Below are positions 18,100 through 27,633 of a stretch of 64,000 nt of DNA, piece after piece. Made by a program: the position numbers and the translations under genes. The DNA is from G963677185 sp963677185. Its GTDB lineage: Bacteria; Bacillota; Syntrophomonadia; Syntrophomonadales; Syntrophomonadaceae. The DNA is taken from NCBI GenBank assembly GCA_963677185.1, contig OY781889.1, forward strand, positions 558,001 through 622,000, written 5' to 3'. Below the pieces are notes generated by a model, which was not told the DNA's origin, searched no databases, and saw nothing but the letters and a program-made list of their open reading frames with translations. The stretch's first letter is position 1. Every line of letters starts with the position of its first letter.

Positions 18100-19692
18100 G
18101 TGGCTGTTGAATCAAAACCTAAAGGGAAAAAACAAGATCAGCTGGACAATGCCTCTTCGAATATCGGGCGAGTTGGTTGGCTAACAGTGATGAGTACCAT
18201 AATTCTTGTCTGCCTGGCTGTTCATACCTATATTATGAAGTTTACCAGTCCCCAATTTATACCGGCTATGGAGTACACCGGGCAATACGGTGATGTCTTT
18301 TTTGTTTATAAATGGATTTTCCTGCTCCTGGGTACCGGTATAGTAACCATAATGCTGCTTATCAATATGGTGAAGAATGGATACGCGGTTAAAAAATCAC
18401 CAGCCAACGTACCACTCGCAGTACTTGCCAGCCTGTTGGTAATATCAACAATATTCAGTGAATATCCCTATATTGCATTACAAGGTGTAGTGGATATCTT
18501 CATGGGTTCTGTTAGAATTATTGTGATGCTGCTGTTTTGCTGGCTAATTCTTAACCTTTATCCTCATCCTAACCGCTTTAAATATATCGTCATTGGTTTT
18601 GCTACCCTAATAGTGCTCCAGCTAACAATATGTACCGGAACCTTTTACGGAATTCAGTGGCACACAATACCTGGATTCCGCGATCTTATACTGGGTGCGG
18701 ATGCAGCAAATACTTCCTTTAATGGCTCACTGGTTTCGACTTTGAATAATCCCAACTATACCAGCGGTCTCTTTGGCGCTATAGCCGCTATGTTTCTTTG
18801 TTTAGCAGCAACATTAAACGAACGCAAGTCCGTAATAATCTGTTGCGTAAGCGGCTGTCTTTCAGCGTTCATTGTATTTACTCAGTTGTCCACTAGCGGT
18901 TTCGTAGCATTTATTGCCGGAATTATCATTATTGCCAGCCTGTTAGCCATTTACCGGGAGCGGCCGGTATTTTCGTACATTGCTCTTTCAGCTGCAATAC
19001 TCGTCATCCTTCTGGGGGGATATGTATTTAATTTGCATAATGAAAGCGTTTATAGCAACACAACCGGATGGTTTCAAAAAGCTTTCACGGTCATGAGCTC
19101 ATCTCCAAGTGAAGAAGAACAGCCACTAACGGTTAGAGAAACCACTACGCCAGATGACAAATTTAATTTAGACAGGACAAGCACCGACCGGCTTGATTCT
19201 TTCCGGCTATTAATTGCACAAGAAACCTGGAAACTGATCAAGGCCAAACCACTGCTTGGATATGGGATGGATACCCTAGTTTACTATTATCCAGTAACCA
19301 GCCGTGAAACGGTAAAACAGTTCGGAGCTGAACAGTATCTGACCAAACCGCATAATATGTATCTTCAAATAGCTTATGGAGCAGGAATACCCGCTCTGTT
19401 ATGCCTGATCTGGCTGATTTCAGCATACTTGTGGTTTACTGTTCGCCTCATTTATACATCTGTTAAAACTGATGGCACCATACCCGCCTGGCCAGCAGCT
19501 GTCATGTGCTTTGTAATCGCATTTTGTGTCCAGGGCCTGGTAAATGATCTGGTGATTGGCACTGGAACCATATTTTTTGCTCTGCTGGGAATGGGCTTCG
19601 GCTTGCTTAACGATTACCAACCTGTTAAGGAGCAAACAGCAGCATCTCCCCCTGAACGACATACAGGCAAAAAAATTGCACGCGCCAGTTAA
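18100..19692 (+). CDS. O-antigen ligase / Wzy-type polymerase family membrane protein
   Basis: A 530-residue polytopic protein starting with GTG after AGGAGGAAAT. About eleven hydrophobic helices are visible. A long extracytoplasmic loop between about residues 325 and 410 ends in LTKPHNMYLQIAYGAGIPA, the Wzy_C signature with the conserved PHN. Members of this family polymerise lipid-linked repeat units or ligate glycan to an acceptor. It converges with the aminotransferase gene, with only three bases between stop codons, so no terminator separates them. Ligase versus polymerase cannot be decided from sequence. Confidence 0.87.
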   Translation: MAVESKPKGKKQDQLDNASSNIGRVGWLTVMSTIILVCLAVHTYIMKFTSPQFIPAMEYTGQYGDVFFVYKWIFLLLGTGIVTIMLLINMVKNGYAVKKSPANVPLAVLASLLVISTIFSEYPYIALQGVVDIFMGSVRIIVMLLFCWLILNLYPHPNRFKYIVIGFATLIVLQLTICTGTFYGIQWHTIPGFRDLILGADAANTSFNGSLVSTLNNPNYTSGLFGAIAAMFLCLAATLNERKSVIICCVSGCLSAFIVFTQLSTSGFVAFIAGIIIIASLLAIYRERPVFSYIALSAAILVILLGGYVFNLHNESVYSNTTGWFQKAFTVMSSSPSEEEQPLTVRETTTPDDKFNLDRTSTDRLDSFRLLIAQETWKLIKAKPLLGYGMDTLVYYYPVTSRETVKQFGAEQYLTKPHNMYLQIAYGAGIPALLCLIWLISAYLWFTVRLIYTSVKTDGTIPAWPAAVMCFVIAFCVQGLVNDLVIGTGTIFFALLGMGFGLLNDYQPVKEQTAASPPERHTGKKIARAS

Positions 19693-19695
19693 CAA

Positions 19696-20841
19696 CTACA
19701 GCTCCAAACAGGTGAGCAAGGTATCACAGACACGATCTAACTGCTGTTCAGATAAAGAAGACCCCGATGGCAGACAAATTCCCCTGTAAAACAAGTCATC
19801 ACAACAGCTCACATTTTCGTAATGACCGAAATACTGACAGTCTTTAAACACCGGTTGCAAATGCATGGGTTTCCACACCGGCCGGGCCTCAATATTTTGC
19901 TTTTCCATATAGGATATGATTTCCAGGGCATTTTTCACTGATATGCTTGTGTCTACAGTGATGACAGTAAGCCAGTGATTGCTTATTCCCACAGATGCTT
20001 CAGGTATAAAAGCAACTCCAGCCACATCTCCCAACCGCGCTTTGTAGTATTCCGCTATCCTTCTCTTGCTTGCCAGGCGGCTGCCCAGGCATTGCAACTG
20101 GGCGCAGCCTACCGCTGCCAGAATGTTGCTCATCCGATAGTTGTAACCCACCTCGGTATGTTCATACCAGGGAACCGGTTCCCGTGACTGGGTTGCATAA
20201 TAGCGGGCCTTCTTCACTGCTTCCGGGTCCCCGGCAATGAGCATTCCGCCTCCGGATGTCGTTATTATCTTGTTGCCATTGAATGAAAATATTCCATAAT
20301 CACCCAGGGTTCCGCTCGGTTTCCCTTGATACTCCGCGCCCAGAGACTCAGCTGCGTCTTCTATCACCGGCACTCCGTAGCGGCGGCAAATTTCATTGAT
20401 TCTTCCGTAGTCAGCGCTTTGACCGTAGAGGTTGACCACAATTACCGCCCTGGGCAGGCGCCCCTTCTCTGAATAACTGACCATAGCCTTTTCCAATGCA
20501 TCCGGAGACATATTCCAGGTTTCAGGTTCCGAATCAATGAAAACCGGTTCTGCACCGAGGTATAAGACAGGGTTGGCGCTGCCGATGAAAGTAAATGACG
20601 AGCATAGTACAGTGTCGCCCGCTTTCACTCCACATAAAACCAGGGCAAGATGTATCGCGGCAGTGGCGGAGCTGGTTGCCAGCGCGGCGCCTGTTCCAGT
20701 AAAAGCAACCATGTCATCTTCAAAGCGGTCCACCATGGGCCCTAGAGGGGCAATCCAGTTGCTTTTGAAAACCTCTTCTATCAGTTTAATTTCCTCGCCG
20801 CTCATATGCGGCGGCGATAAATAAATGCGTTCGTTAGACAT
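19696..20841 (-). CDS. DegT/DnrJ/EryC1 aminotransferase (PglE-like)
   Basis: A PLP-dependent nucleotide-sugar aminotransferase of 381 residues, start MSNERIYLSPPHMSGEEI (ATG at 20841). Family marks are SSATAAIHLAL, the PLP-ring Asp region VIEDAAESLGA, and the Schiff-base lysine in FNGNKIITTSGGG. The neighbouring PglD-, PglC- and PglA-like genes and the PglF-like gene at 49537 make UDP-4-keto-6-deoxy-GlcNAc the likely substrate, giving the 4-amino sugar on the way to N,N'-diacetylbacillosamine. It is the last gene of the minus-strand glycan locus; 174 bases without a gene separate it from the acetyltransferase. Confidence 0.85.
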   Translation of the reverse strand: MSNERIYLSPPHMSGEEIKLIEEVFKSNWIAPLGPMVDRFEDDMVAFTGTGAALATSSATAAIHLALVLCGVKAGDTVLCSSFTFIGSANPVLYLGAEPVFIDSEPETWNMSPDALEKAMVSYSEKGRLPRAVIVVNLYGQSADYGRINEICRRYGVPVIEDAAESLGAEYQGKPSGTLGDYGIFSFNGNKIITTSGGGMLIAGDPEAVKKARYYATQSREPVPWYEHTEVGYNYRMSNILAAVGCAQLQCLGSRLASKRRIAEYYKARLGDVAGVAFIPEASVGISNHWLTVITVDTSISVKNALEIISYMEKQNIEARPVWKPMHLQPVFKDCQYFGHYENVSCCDDLFYRGICLPSGSSLSEQQLDRVCDTLLTCLEL

Positions 20842-21015
20842 CGAAATATTTTCCCTTCCCCTGACTTCTTGTCTTGCCTGGTATCGCAATACAAGTACTA
20901 ACCTGACTCTTTTCTCTCGAACTTTACCCAGCCATTAGCCTATTATCTTTTAGTCGTTAATATCTTTTGCAATTCGTTGTATCCGTGTTCCTCTTCACTC
21001 TTCATATTTCGCTTT

Positions 21016-21672
21016 TCATTTTAACTTTTTTATCACCCTCGCCGGAACGCCAACCGCCACCGAATAATCGGGAATATCCCTGACTACAGCTGCTCCGGCC
21101 CCAATAATGCAATGTTTTCCCACTTTAACCCCCGGAATAACCGAAGCCCCAATACCGAGAAGGCTGCCTTCCCCGACCAGCACATTGCCAGCCAGGCTGG
21201 TTCCAGGCGCTATATGAACAAAGTCGCCAATCCTGCAGTCATGATCGATAGCCGCCCGGGTATTAATAATAACATGGCACCCGACTTCGGTGTCAGGTTG
21301 CACCACCGCACCGGCGAAAACAACCGTGCCTTCAGCAATCTTCACTGTTGGGTGAATCCAGGTGAACGGGTGGATGAGGCTTTCCCACTTCAATTGACCG
21401 GACCACATCTCCGCCTTTTTCTGACGCACCGAATTGTCACCAATCGCAATAATGGCATGAAGATCGTTCCCGTCACCGATTAGTGCAGCCGGCTCTAGCA
21501 TGGGCCGGCCCATTAACATGGCTTTTGCTCCATGTGCCCGGTCATCTAGAAAGGCTCTTACTTCATGACCGCAGGCTGACACCAGGGCAGACACAACTTT
21601 GGCATGCCCTCCTGCGCCATAGATGTAAATACCTGGCGAATCGGTTTTCGCTGTTATGTTGATTCCGCTCAT
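21016..21672 (-). CDS. PglD/NeuD-like sugar O/N-acetyltransferase
   Basis: An acetyltransferase of about 218 residues. An N-terminal Rossmann-like part (IYIYGAGGHAKVVSAL) is followed by a left-handed beta-helix of hexapeptide repeats (residues about 100-205; VVQPDTEVGCHVIINTRAAI, IDHDCRIGDFVHIAPG). The catalytic His is probably in AAIDHDC. This is the layout of PglD, which N-acetylates UDP-4-amino-6-deoxy-GlcNAc. The ATG at 21672 is preferred to a GTG at 21714 that overlaps the upstream gene; both have weak ribosome sites. It follows the PglC-like gene directly. Confidence 0.85.
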   Translation of the reverse strand: MSGINITAKTDSPGIYIYGAGGHAKVVSALVSACGHEVRAFLDDRAHGAKAMLMGRPMLEPAALIGDGNDLHAIIAIGDNSVRQKKAEMWSGQLKWESLIHPFTWIHPTVKIAEGTVVFAGAVVQPDTEVGCHVIINTRAAIDHDCRIGDFVHIAPGTSLAGNVLVGEGSLLGIGASVIPGVKVGKHCIIGAGAAVVRDIPDYSVAVGVPARVIKKLK

Positions 21673-21700
21673 TGTTCTACCGGCCTTGCATTTAATAGCT

Positions 21701-22318
21701 TCACCTGGGGCCACTGCCCTTGAACAACGTCATGGTAGCCTCTCCCTCTGCACTTATTCCTTCACGACTTATAACTTTCCAAAGAGTCTGCACAAGTATT
21801 TTTAAGTCCAGCTGGAGGCTCCAGTTATCAATATACCATACATCAAGTTCGAATTTTTCTTCCCAGGAAATCGTGTTGCGGCCGTTAATCTGGGCCCAGC
21901 CGGTAATTCCCGGCCGTACTTCGTGACGTCGTGACTGTTCATCATTATATAGCTCCATGTAAGAGGTGAGAAGGGGCCTGGGGCCCACCATGCTCATATC
22001 GCCAATCAATACATTAATTAACTCCGGCAATTCATCCAGGCTGCTTCTGCGTAAACCAATCCCGAAGGAGAGCAAACGTTCCGAGTCCGGCAGTAAATTA
22101 CCATTTCCATCGGTGCTGTCGCTCATGGTGCGGAACTTATACATATCGAAAACCCGGCCTTTAAGGCCTGGCCGGGATTGCCTGAAAATTACGGGGCTGC
22201 CAAGCTTAAACCAGACTGCGATGGAGATTAACATAAACAGCGGAGAGAGCAGCAACAGCAGTAACCCTGAACAAATGATATCTATCAGTCTTTTTATCCA
22301 ACGGCTCAATTTGTTCAT
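21701..22318 (-). CDS. Undecaprenyl-phosphate sugar phosphotransferase (PglC-like)
   Basis: A 205-residue monotopic phosphoglycosyl transferase of the bacterial sugar transferase family. One N-terminal re-entrant helix (about 13-35) precedes SPVIFRQSRPGLKGRVF, KFRTM, the catalytic Asp-Glu pair in SSLDELPEL, MSMVGPRPLL and RPGITGWAQINGR. The length is that of stand-alone PglC rather than the long WbaP form. It should transfer a sugar phosphate, likely the diacetylbacillosamine-type sugar, to the lipid carrier. It overlaps the glycosyltransferase gene by four bases. Confidence 0.92.
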   Translation of the reverse strand: MNKLSRWIKRLIDIICSGLLLLLLSPLFMLISIAVWFKLGSPVIFRQSRPGLKGRVFDMYKFRTMSDSTDGNGNLLPDSERLLSFGIGLRRSSLDELPELINVLIGDMSMVGPRPLLTSYMELYNDEQSRRHEVRPGITGWAQINGRNTISWEEKFELDVWYIDNWSLQLDLKILVQTLWKVISREGISAEGEATMTLFKGSGPR

Positions 22319-23475
22319 TCAGTCTCACCTGCTATTCCCAGAGCTTTGTCATATATGCCAATAATTCGCCCAAAAACCATTTCCTCATCAAATTCATTTT
22401 CTGCTATTTTTCGGGCTTCAATTCCCATATTATTTCGCAATTCCCGGTCTGTTAAAAGCCGACGTAAAGCCCGGGCCAATCCTGAAGCATCGCGTGGCTC
22501 CACCAGGCAGCCGCTTGCCCCATCCCTGACGACCTCCCTGCAACCTCTTATATTAGTAGTTACGGATGCAACCCCCATAGCCTGGGCTTCAATCAGAGTT
22601 CTTGGCAATCCTTCGCGATAAGACGGCAGCACAAAAACATCAGTAATTGCCAGTAAGCTATCTACATCGTTTCGGAAACCCAGAAGTCTAACCCGATTCT
22701 TTATACCATATAATTCCAGCATCCTGCGGATTTCTATGCCAGCTTCTTCGTCAGGACCTGCAAAAAGAGCTGTCCAGTTAATATCTTTGATTTCTGACAG
22801 GGCTTCCACCATTTCCACATACCCTTTCTCGAACACCAGACGGGCAACCATGGTTATTATGGGCTCCTTCCCCAATTGCAGTGACTCGCGAATCTGACTC
22901 ATAGTGTCTTGGTTAACTAAACCTGGAGCAAATCGTTTAACATCGACTCCATTGCTTATATGAACAGGATAGCCGTGGCGGGCTTTGATGCGATATCTGC
23001 TGGCTGTGTCCACATCTTCGCGGCTCTGCGAGAGGAAATAATCAGTTATCAGGGCCAGGGCTTTTTCTATCCACAGATAAACATGGTATTTGAGCCAGGT
23101 TTGCCCTTCTATAAAAGGAAAACCATGTATCGTGTGTATTATTACCGGCACTCCCGCCAGCCATGCGGCTAATCTCCCTACAGCACCGCCCTTGGATGTG
23201 TGGGTGTGGACTATGGCGGGCTTTTCCCTGCGGAAATAAACAGCCAACCGAAGAATAGACAGCAGATCGGCAGGGGTTATGCGGCGGGAAATCGACTGTT
23301 CATGAACTATAAAACCCATTTTTTCAAGTTCATCTCTTCTGCCGGGCTCGGGGGTGAAAACAAAACCAACTTGATAGCCTGAATGTTGCAGATGCAGGCA
23401 CTGCGGCAACAGCAAAGCACTGGCAGTTAGTCCTATGGCAGATACATGTATAACTTTTTTCGCCGCTCTTGACAT
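22315..23475 (-). CDS. Family 4 glycosyltransferase (PglA-like)
   Basis: A 386-residue GT-B glycosyltransferase. Signatures are VHTHTSKGGAVGRLAAWLAGVP in the N-half (the donor side uses the C-half), FEKGYVEMVEAL and EGLPRTLIEAQAMGVASVTTNIRG, where the first Glu contacts the nucleotide sugar. This N-half pattern is shared by PglA-, WbpH- and TuaC-type enzymes that add the second sugar of a lipid-linked glycan. It lies immediately upstream of, and overlaps by four bases, the PglC-like gene, as expected for consecutive steps. Confidence 0.88.
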   Translation of the reverse strand: MSRAAKKVIHVSAIGLTASALLLPQCLHLQHSGYQVGFVFTPEPGRRDELEKMGFIVHEQSISRRITPADLLSILRLAVYFRREKPAIVHTHTSKGGAVGRLAAWLAGVPVIIHTIHGFPFIEGQTWLKYHVYLWIEKALALITDYFLSQSREDVDTASRYRIKARHGYPVHISNGVDVKRFAPGLVNQDTMSQIRESLQLGKEPIITMVARLVFEKGYVEMVEALSEIKDINWTALFAGPDEEAGIEIRRMLELYGIKNRVRLLGFRNDVDSLLAITDVFVLPSYREGLPRTLIEAQAMGVASVTTNIRGCREVVRDGASGCLVEPRDASGLARALRRLLTDRELRNNMGIEARKIAENEFDEEMVFGRIIGIYDKALGIAGETE

Positions 23476-23489
23476 GCAGGCTCCTTATA

Positions 23490-24470
23490 CTATGGGAGAA
23501 CCCCATCGAAATCCCCCGCTTTGTATCGCTTGAACCATGCAATAAAGCGGCTGACACCTTCTTCAATGGAAACTCGTGGTTGAAAGCCCAACTTTTCCCT
23601 GGAATACTCAATGTCGGCGCAGGTGGCGGGAACATCCCCGGGCTGCAAAGACATAAAAGCCTTGCGGGCACTTAGACCCAGCTCTTTTTCAATACATTCT
23701 ACAAAATAACCCAGTTCCACCATATGTGAATTGCCCAGGTTCAGCACTTCATATTCAAATCCAATGTCCAAAGCGGCAATAATCCCGCCAACTATGTCGT
23801 CCACATAAGTGAAGTCGCGCTTCATTTTCCCGTAATTATACAACTCTATCTCTCTTCCGCCCAAAATGGCTTCGGAAAATGTATAAAGGGCCATATCCGG
23901 CCTTCCCCAGGGTCCATAAACAGAGAAAAATCTTAAACCTGTGCATTTCATGCCATATAGATGATGATATGTATAAGCCATCAGTTCATTAGTCTTCTTG
24001 GTCGCAGCGTAAAGCGATATAGGCCGATCGGTGCGATCTTGAACACTGAACGGCATTTTCTCATTGCCTCCATATACTGACGATGACGAAGCGTAGACCA
24101 GATTTTCAGGCTGGTGACAGCGGCACAGCTCCAGGATGTTCAGAAAACCCTCCACGTTGGACTTCTGATATACAAAAGGATTGCTAATCGAATAGCGAAC
24201 ACCGGCCTGGGCTGCCAGGTGGCAAACGGAGTCAAATTTTTCAGTGGCAAATAGTGTTTCAAGGGCCTGATAGTCAATCAGATCAATCTTAAAAAACCGA
24301 AACTTTTCATGAACTGATAGCTGAAGCAAACGGGCTTTTTTCAAAATGGGATCATAATATTCATTGAGGTTATCGATTCCAATCACTTCGTCACCGCGCT
24401 CCAGAAGGGCGTTGCTCATATGAAAACCTATGAACCCGGCGGCTCCGGTCACTAAATACTTCAAATCCAA
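23490..24470 (-). CDS. NAD-dependent UDP-glucuronate 4-epimerase-like protein
   Basis: A 326-residue extended short-chain dehydrogenase. The Rossmann motif GAAGFIGFHMSN lies at the N-terminus, followed by DNLNEYYDPILKKARL, typical of the UDP-glucuronate epimerases (CapI/LpsL). The active-site pair YAATKK is near residue 153, and GRPDMALYTF and MKRDFTYVDDIV match the same subgroup. The expected product is UDP-galacturonate, a further uronic acid for the polymer. It sits between the PglA-like gene and asnB, in the same direction. Confidence 0.85.
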   Translation of the reverse strand: MDLKYLVTGAAGFIGFHMSNALLERGDEVIGIDNLNEYYDPILKKARLLQLSVHEKFRFFKIDLIDYQALETLFATEKFDSVCHLAAQAGVRYSISNPFVYQKSNVEGFLNILELCRCHQPENLVYASSSSVYGGNEKMPFSVQDRTDRPISLYAATKKTNELMAYTYHHLYGMKCTGLRFFSVYGPWGRPDMALYTFSEAILGGREIELYNYGKMKRDFTYVDDIVGGIIAALDIGFEYEVLNLGNSHMVELGYFVECIEKELGLSARKAFMSLQPGDVPATCADIEYSREKLGFQPRVSIEEGVSRFIAWFKRYKAGDFDGVLP

Positions 24471-24503
24471 AACCCCTGTCCTAATTCTATCATTGAATCT
24501 ACT

Positions 24504-26462
24504 TCAGGCCGATACATCCCAGTACTCCCTCCAGGACTGAAACATTAGTATCGTCCACAACTGGTGCTGCCAGTTGCGTTTCCCCGACAGATGTTCCCTC
24601 CACAAACGCTGGACCGGTTCCGGCTCAAGTATGCCCTCCCTGCTTATACGGGAGGGACTGAGCAGATCTTCGGCCCATACCTGAAGCGGCCCGCGCAGCC
24701 ATGCGTCAATAGGAACACCAAATCCCATTTTAGGGCGTTCTAACATCTTTTCCGGCACATATTTGTAGAGAAGCTGACGAAGCAGCCACTTTCCCTGCCC
24801 ATTCCTGATCTTCATATCCAGTGGCAGTCTCCAGGCCAGGTCCAGCACCCGGTGATCGAGAAACGGAACCCGCGATTCCAGGCTTACTCCCATGCATGCA
24901 CGATCTACCTTACAAAGTATATCATCGGGCAAATAGCCTATCAAGTCAGCATACATCATCCTCTCGGTGAACCCGACCTCGGGCAAAACCGGATTGAGGC
25001 CGTTATTCTCTTCGCCCGAACCTGAACTGACCATAAACCTCTCCGAATCCTGATTCACTGAAACCAATCGCTTGTACAATTCTTCAGGTCCGTTAGCTGC
25101 CAGCAATCCGGCCAGCTTATGAACCTTATCTCCCGGCAGGTTCACCCTAAACCGTAACGGTAAAACCGGGGAGACTGCATGGTAAAAGCCTTCCCAGGTC
25201 CCCGGTGAAACCGATGCAAGCAGGGCAGCCCCGGAGTATCTTGCGAAATGCGGAACCCGTCTGATGGATTTCCATACGTTTTCAGCCCAGGCATAACGGT
25301 TATAGCCTCCGAAGAGCTCGTCTCCGGCATCTCCTGACAGACTTACGGTTACGTGGCGACGTGTCATTTCGGCTACCAGAAAAGTTGGTATTTGAGAGGA
25401 ATCTGCGAACGGCTCATCATAAAGGCAGGGAATCCTTGGTATTACAGCCATTGCCTCTTCCGGCGTCACATACAATTCGGTATGATCGGTTCCGAGATGA
25501 GTGGCAACACGCCTGGAGTGCTCGGCTTCATTATAAGCATCCTCGTGAAAACCTATGCTGAATGTTCTAACCGGTCTGGAGCTTTGCTTCTGCATCAGAG
25601 CTACTATTGCAGAGGAATCAATGCCGCCAGACAAAAAAGCCCCTAGAGGCACATCGGCAACCATTTGGAGCCGTACAGCATCGGATAAAACATGATCCAA
25701 CTGCTCCAAGGCCTCCTGTTCCGAGCCTGCGAAAGGAGAAGCCAGTGCATTGGAAACAGCCTCCAGGGAAGACCAGTAAATATCTTCTTTCATTTCGAAA
25801 GAAGTATTCTTGATTTGCACTTCAAGGATTCTTCCCGGTTGAAGTTTGCGTATGCCCTCGAAGATTGAAAAAGGCGCGGGTATGTATGCATACCGGAAGT
25901 ATAGCGATAAAGCCCGTCGGTCCAGCCTTCTTTTACTGGCAGGATGAGCAATTAGTGCCTTTATTTCCGAACCGAATATGAACGTCTTATTGAAGACACC
26001 ATAATACAAAGGTTTCTCGCCAAGACGGTCTCTGGCTAAATACAGCGTTTCGCTTTCACTGTCCCACATTGCCAGGGCAAACATTCCCACTGATTTCTGA
26101 AGAGCGGTTTTAAGACCCCACTTTTCAGCAGCCTCGAGCAGGACTTCTGTATCGGAAGATCCCCTGAACCTTATCCCTTGTCTCTCAAGGTCAGACCTGA
26201 TCTGGCGGTAATTATAAATCTCACCGTTAAAGACCAGAATATGCCGGCCGCTACCTGATATCATAGGTTGATGACCTTCCTCAGAAAGGTCAATGATGGC
26301 CAACCTGCGCTGCCCCAGAGCTACGCCAGCCGCGTTGTTAATCCAGCATCCGGAATCATCCGGTCCCCGGTGGCTAATCGCAGTATTCATATCGACTACT
26401 ATTTGCCCGCTGGAATCAGTCTGATCCATATTAATTTCTAAAAAACCTGTCAGTCCGCACAT
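24504..26462 (-). CDS. asnB: Asparagine synthetase-like glutamine amidotransferase 1
   Basis: A 652-residue AsnB-type enzyme. Cys2 of MCGLTGFLE is the class II glutaminase nucleophile; SHRGPDDSG and GQRRLAIIDLSEEGHQPM complete that domain. The synthetase domain has the ATP-binding SGGIDSSAIVALM and the GDAGDELFGGYNRY loop. In polysaccharide loci such proteins are thought to convert sugar carboxylates (uronic acids) to amides rather than make asparagine. Two uronic-acid pathways in this locus supply possible substrates. A second, diverged copy lies at 40084. Confidence 0.9.
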   Translation of the reverse strand: MCGLTGFLEINMDQTDSSGQIVVDMNTAISHRGPDDSGCWINNAAGVALGQRRLAIIDLSEEGHQPMISGSGRHILVFNGEIYNYRQIRSDLERQGIRFRGSSDTEVLLEAAEKWGLKTALQKSVGMFALAMWDSESETLYLARDRLGEKPLYYGVFNKTFIFGSEIKALIAHPASKRRLDRRALSLYFRYAYIPAPFSIFEGIRKLQPGRILEVQIKNTSFEMKEDIYWSSLEAVSNALASPFAGSEQEALEQLDHVLSDAVRLQMVADVPLGAFLSGGIDSSAIVALMQKQSSRPVRTFSIGFHEDAYNEAEHSRRVATHLGTDHTELYVTPEEAMAVIPRIPCLYDEPFADSSQIPTFLVAEMTRRHVTVSLSGDAGDELFGGYNRYAWAENVWKSIRRVPHFARYSGAALLASVSPGTWEGFYHAVSPVLPLRFRVNLPGDKVHKLAGLLAANGPEELYKRLVSVNQDSERFMVSSGSGEENNGLNPVLPEVGFTERMMYADLIGYLPDDILCKVDRACMGVSLESRVPFLDHRVLDLAWRLPLDMKIRNGQGKWLLRQLLYKYVPEKMLERPKMGFGVPIDAWLRGPLQVWAEDLLSPSRISREGILEPEPVQRLWREHLSGKRNWQHQLWTILMFQSWREYWDVSA

Positions 26463-26507
26463 AAGTCATTTCTCATCTTCTGTTAAAAAGATCTTCCTCA
26501 AGAATAG

Positions 26508-27581
26508 CTACATTAAACGTGCTGGATAATATCCATCACACACCGTGCACATCTCGACATTTTTTTGATCCTGTATAATACGTTTTCTGAACTCAACGAA
26601 TCTAACGCCGTTCCATATATCAGAAAAGCTCTGCTCTAACAAATTGCCCATGACAAAATGGCCCTGTGCATCTCTGCAACACGGAACTACGTCGCCATTA
26701 GCGCATACAACCACCGAATAGTAAATCCATGGACATCCTTTCTTTGCCTTGTTTTTATGAACCAACTCCCCCCGTTTCAAAGCATCAATGTCGTAGATCC
26801 AGTGATTTTTATCTTCAGGCAGATATATAATTGCCTGATCGGCCGTTCGTAAACAGGGATCGATGATCTGCGCTTCATCAACTCCCAATTCCCGCATCAA
26901 TTTCAGGAAATCCGCAACTTCATGTTCATTATGCTTCATCAAAATAAACCCGCAAACCACTTTGATTGATACTCCTCTTTCCTTTCTCAAACGCAAAGTC
27001 TCTTGCATATTAGCCACAATTGTATCCAAGTTGCTGCCTACCCGGTATATTTGATGGGTAGACTGTGTTAATCCGCCAATCTGAAAACTGATTTCATTAA
27101 TACCGGATTCCACTAGCTTTTTCGGCTCCACAGTATCTCCGTTGGTACACGTGTTAATCCAGTCTATGCCTTTGCTCTTGGCATAAGAAATCATAGTATA
27201 AGCATCCTTATTGAAAAATGGCTCACCCATAAAATAAAACATAAGCGTGTTAGTAAAAGGTGCAATTTGATCAATGATGTGGCGGAACGACTCAATGCTC
27301 ATATTTTCTCTGGGTCTTTCCAGCTCGCCGCAACCGGTCTCACAAATGGGGCATTTCAGATTGCAATATGTTGAAGGTTCGATAGTAACATTTACAGGAT
27401 ACCCTCTGACGCAGGATTCCTTTCTCAAAAAACTAAAAGTGGAGCGCAAATGTTCGCTGGCTCCCCTTGCCCCCTTTAGCCATCCCACAACACCGAAGAA
27501 AAGAGCGATAAAACCCCTTGACATCATATTTATTAATGGCTGTGACTCTATAAAGCGTCTAATTTTTTGTTTAAGTATCAT
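26508..27581 (-). CDS. Radical SAM/SPASM protein
   Basis: A 357-residue radical SAM enzyme. The cluster motif is CNLKCPIC (C-x3-C-x2-C, about residues 73-80). The C-terminus carries SPASM-type cysteines (GCPWIY, VVPCCRD, MCTVCDGY) for auxiliary iron-sulfur clusters. The first 30 residues are hydrophobic and may associate with the membrane. Similar proteins occur in polysaccharide and glycopeptide loci with unknown reactions; sugar or lipid epimerisation or dehydrogenation is possible. It is cotranscribed with asnB upstream genes in direction, 45 bases apart. Confidence 0.85.
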   Translation of the reverse strand: MILKQKIRRFIESQPLINMMSRGFIALFFGVVGWLKGARGASEHLRSTFSFLRKESCVRGYPVNVTIEPSTYCNLKCPICETGCGELERPRENMSIESFRHIIDQIAPFTNTLMFYFMGEPFFNKDAYTMISYAKSKGIDWINTCTNGDTVEPKKLVESGINEISFQIGGLTQSTHQIYRVGSNLDTIVANMQETLRLRKERGVSIKVVCGFILMKHNEHEVADFLKLMRELGVDEAQIIDPCLRTADQAIIYLPEDKNHWIYDIDALKRGELVHKNKAKKGCPWIYYSVVVCANGDVVPCCRDAQGHFVMGNLLEQSFSDIWNGVRFVEFRKRIIQDQKNVEMCTVCDGYYPARLM

Positions 27582-27633
27582 TATTTACAGCCCCCAATTT
27601 TAGTTCCATGATAACGAGCATAATTAAACGAAA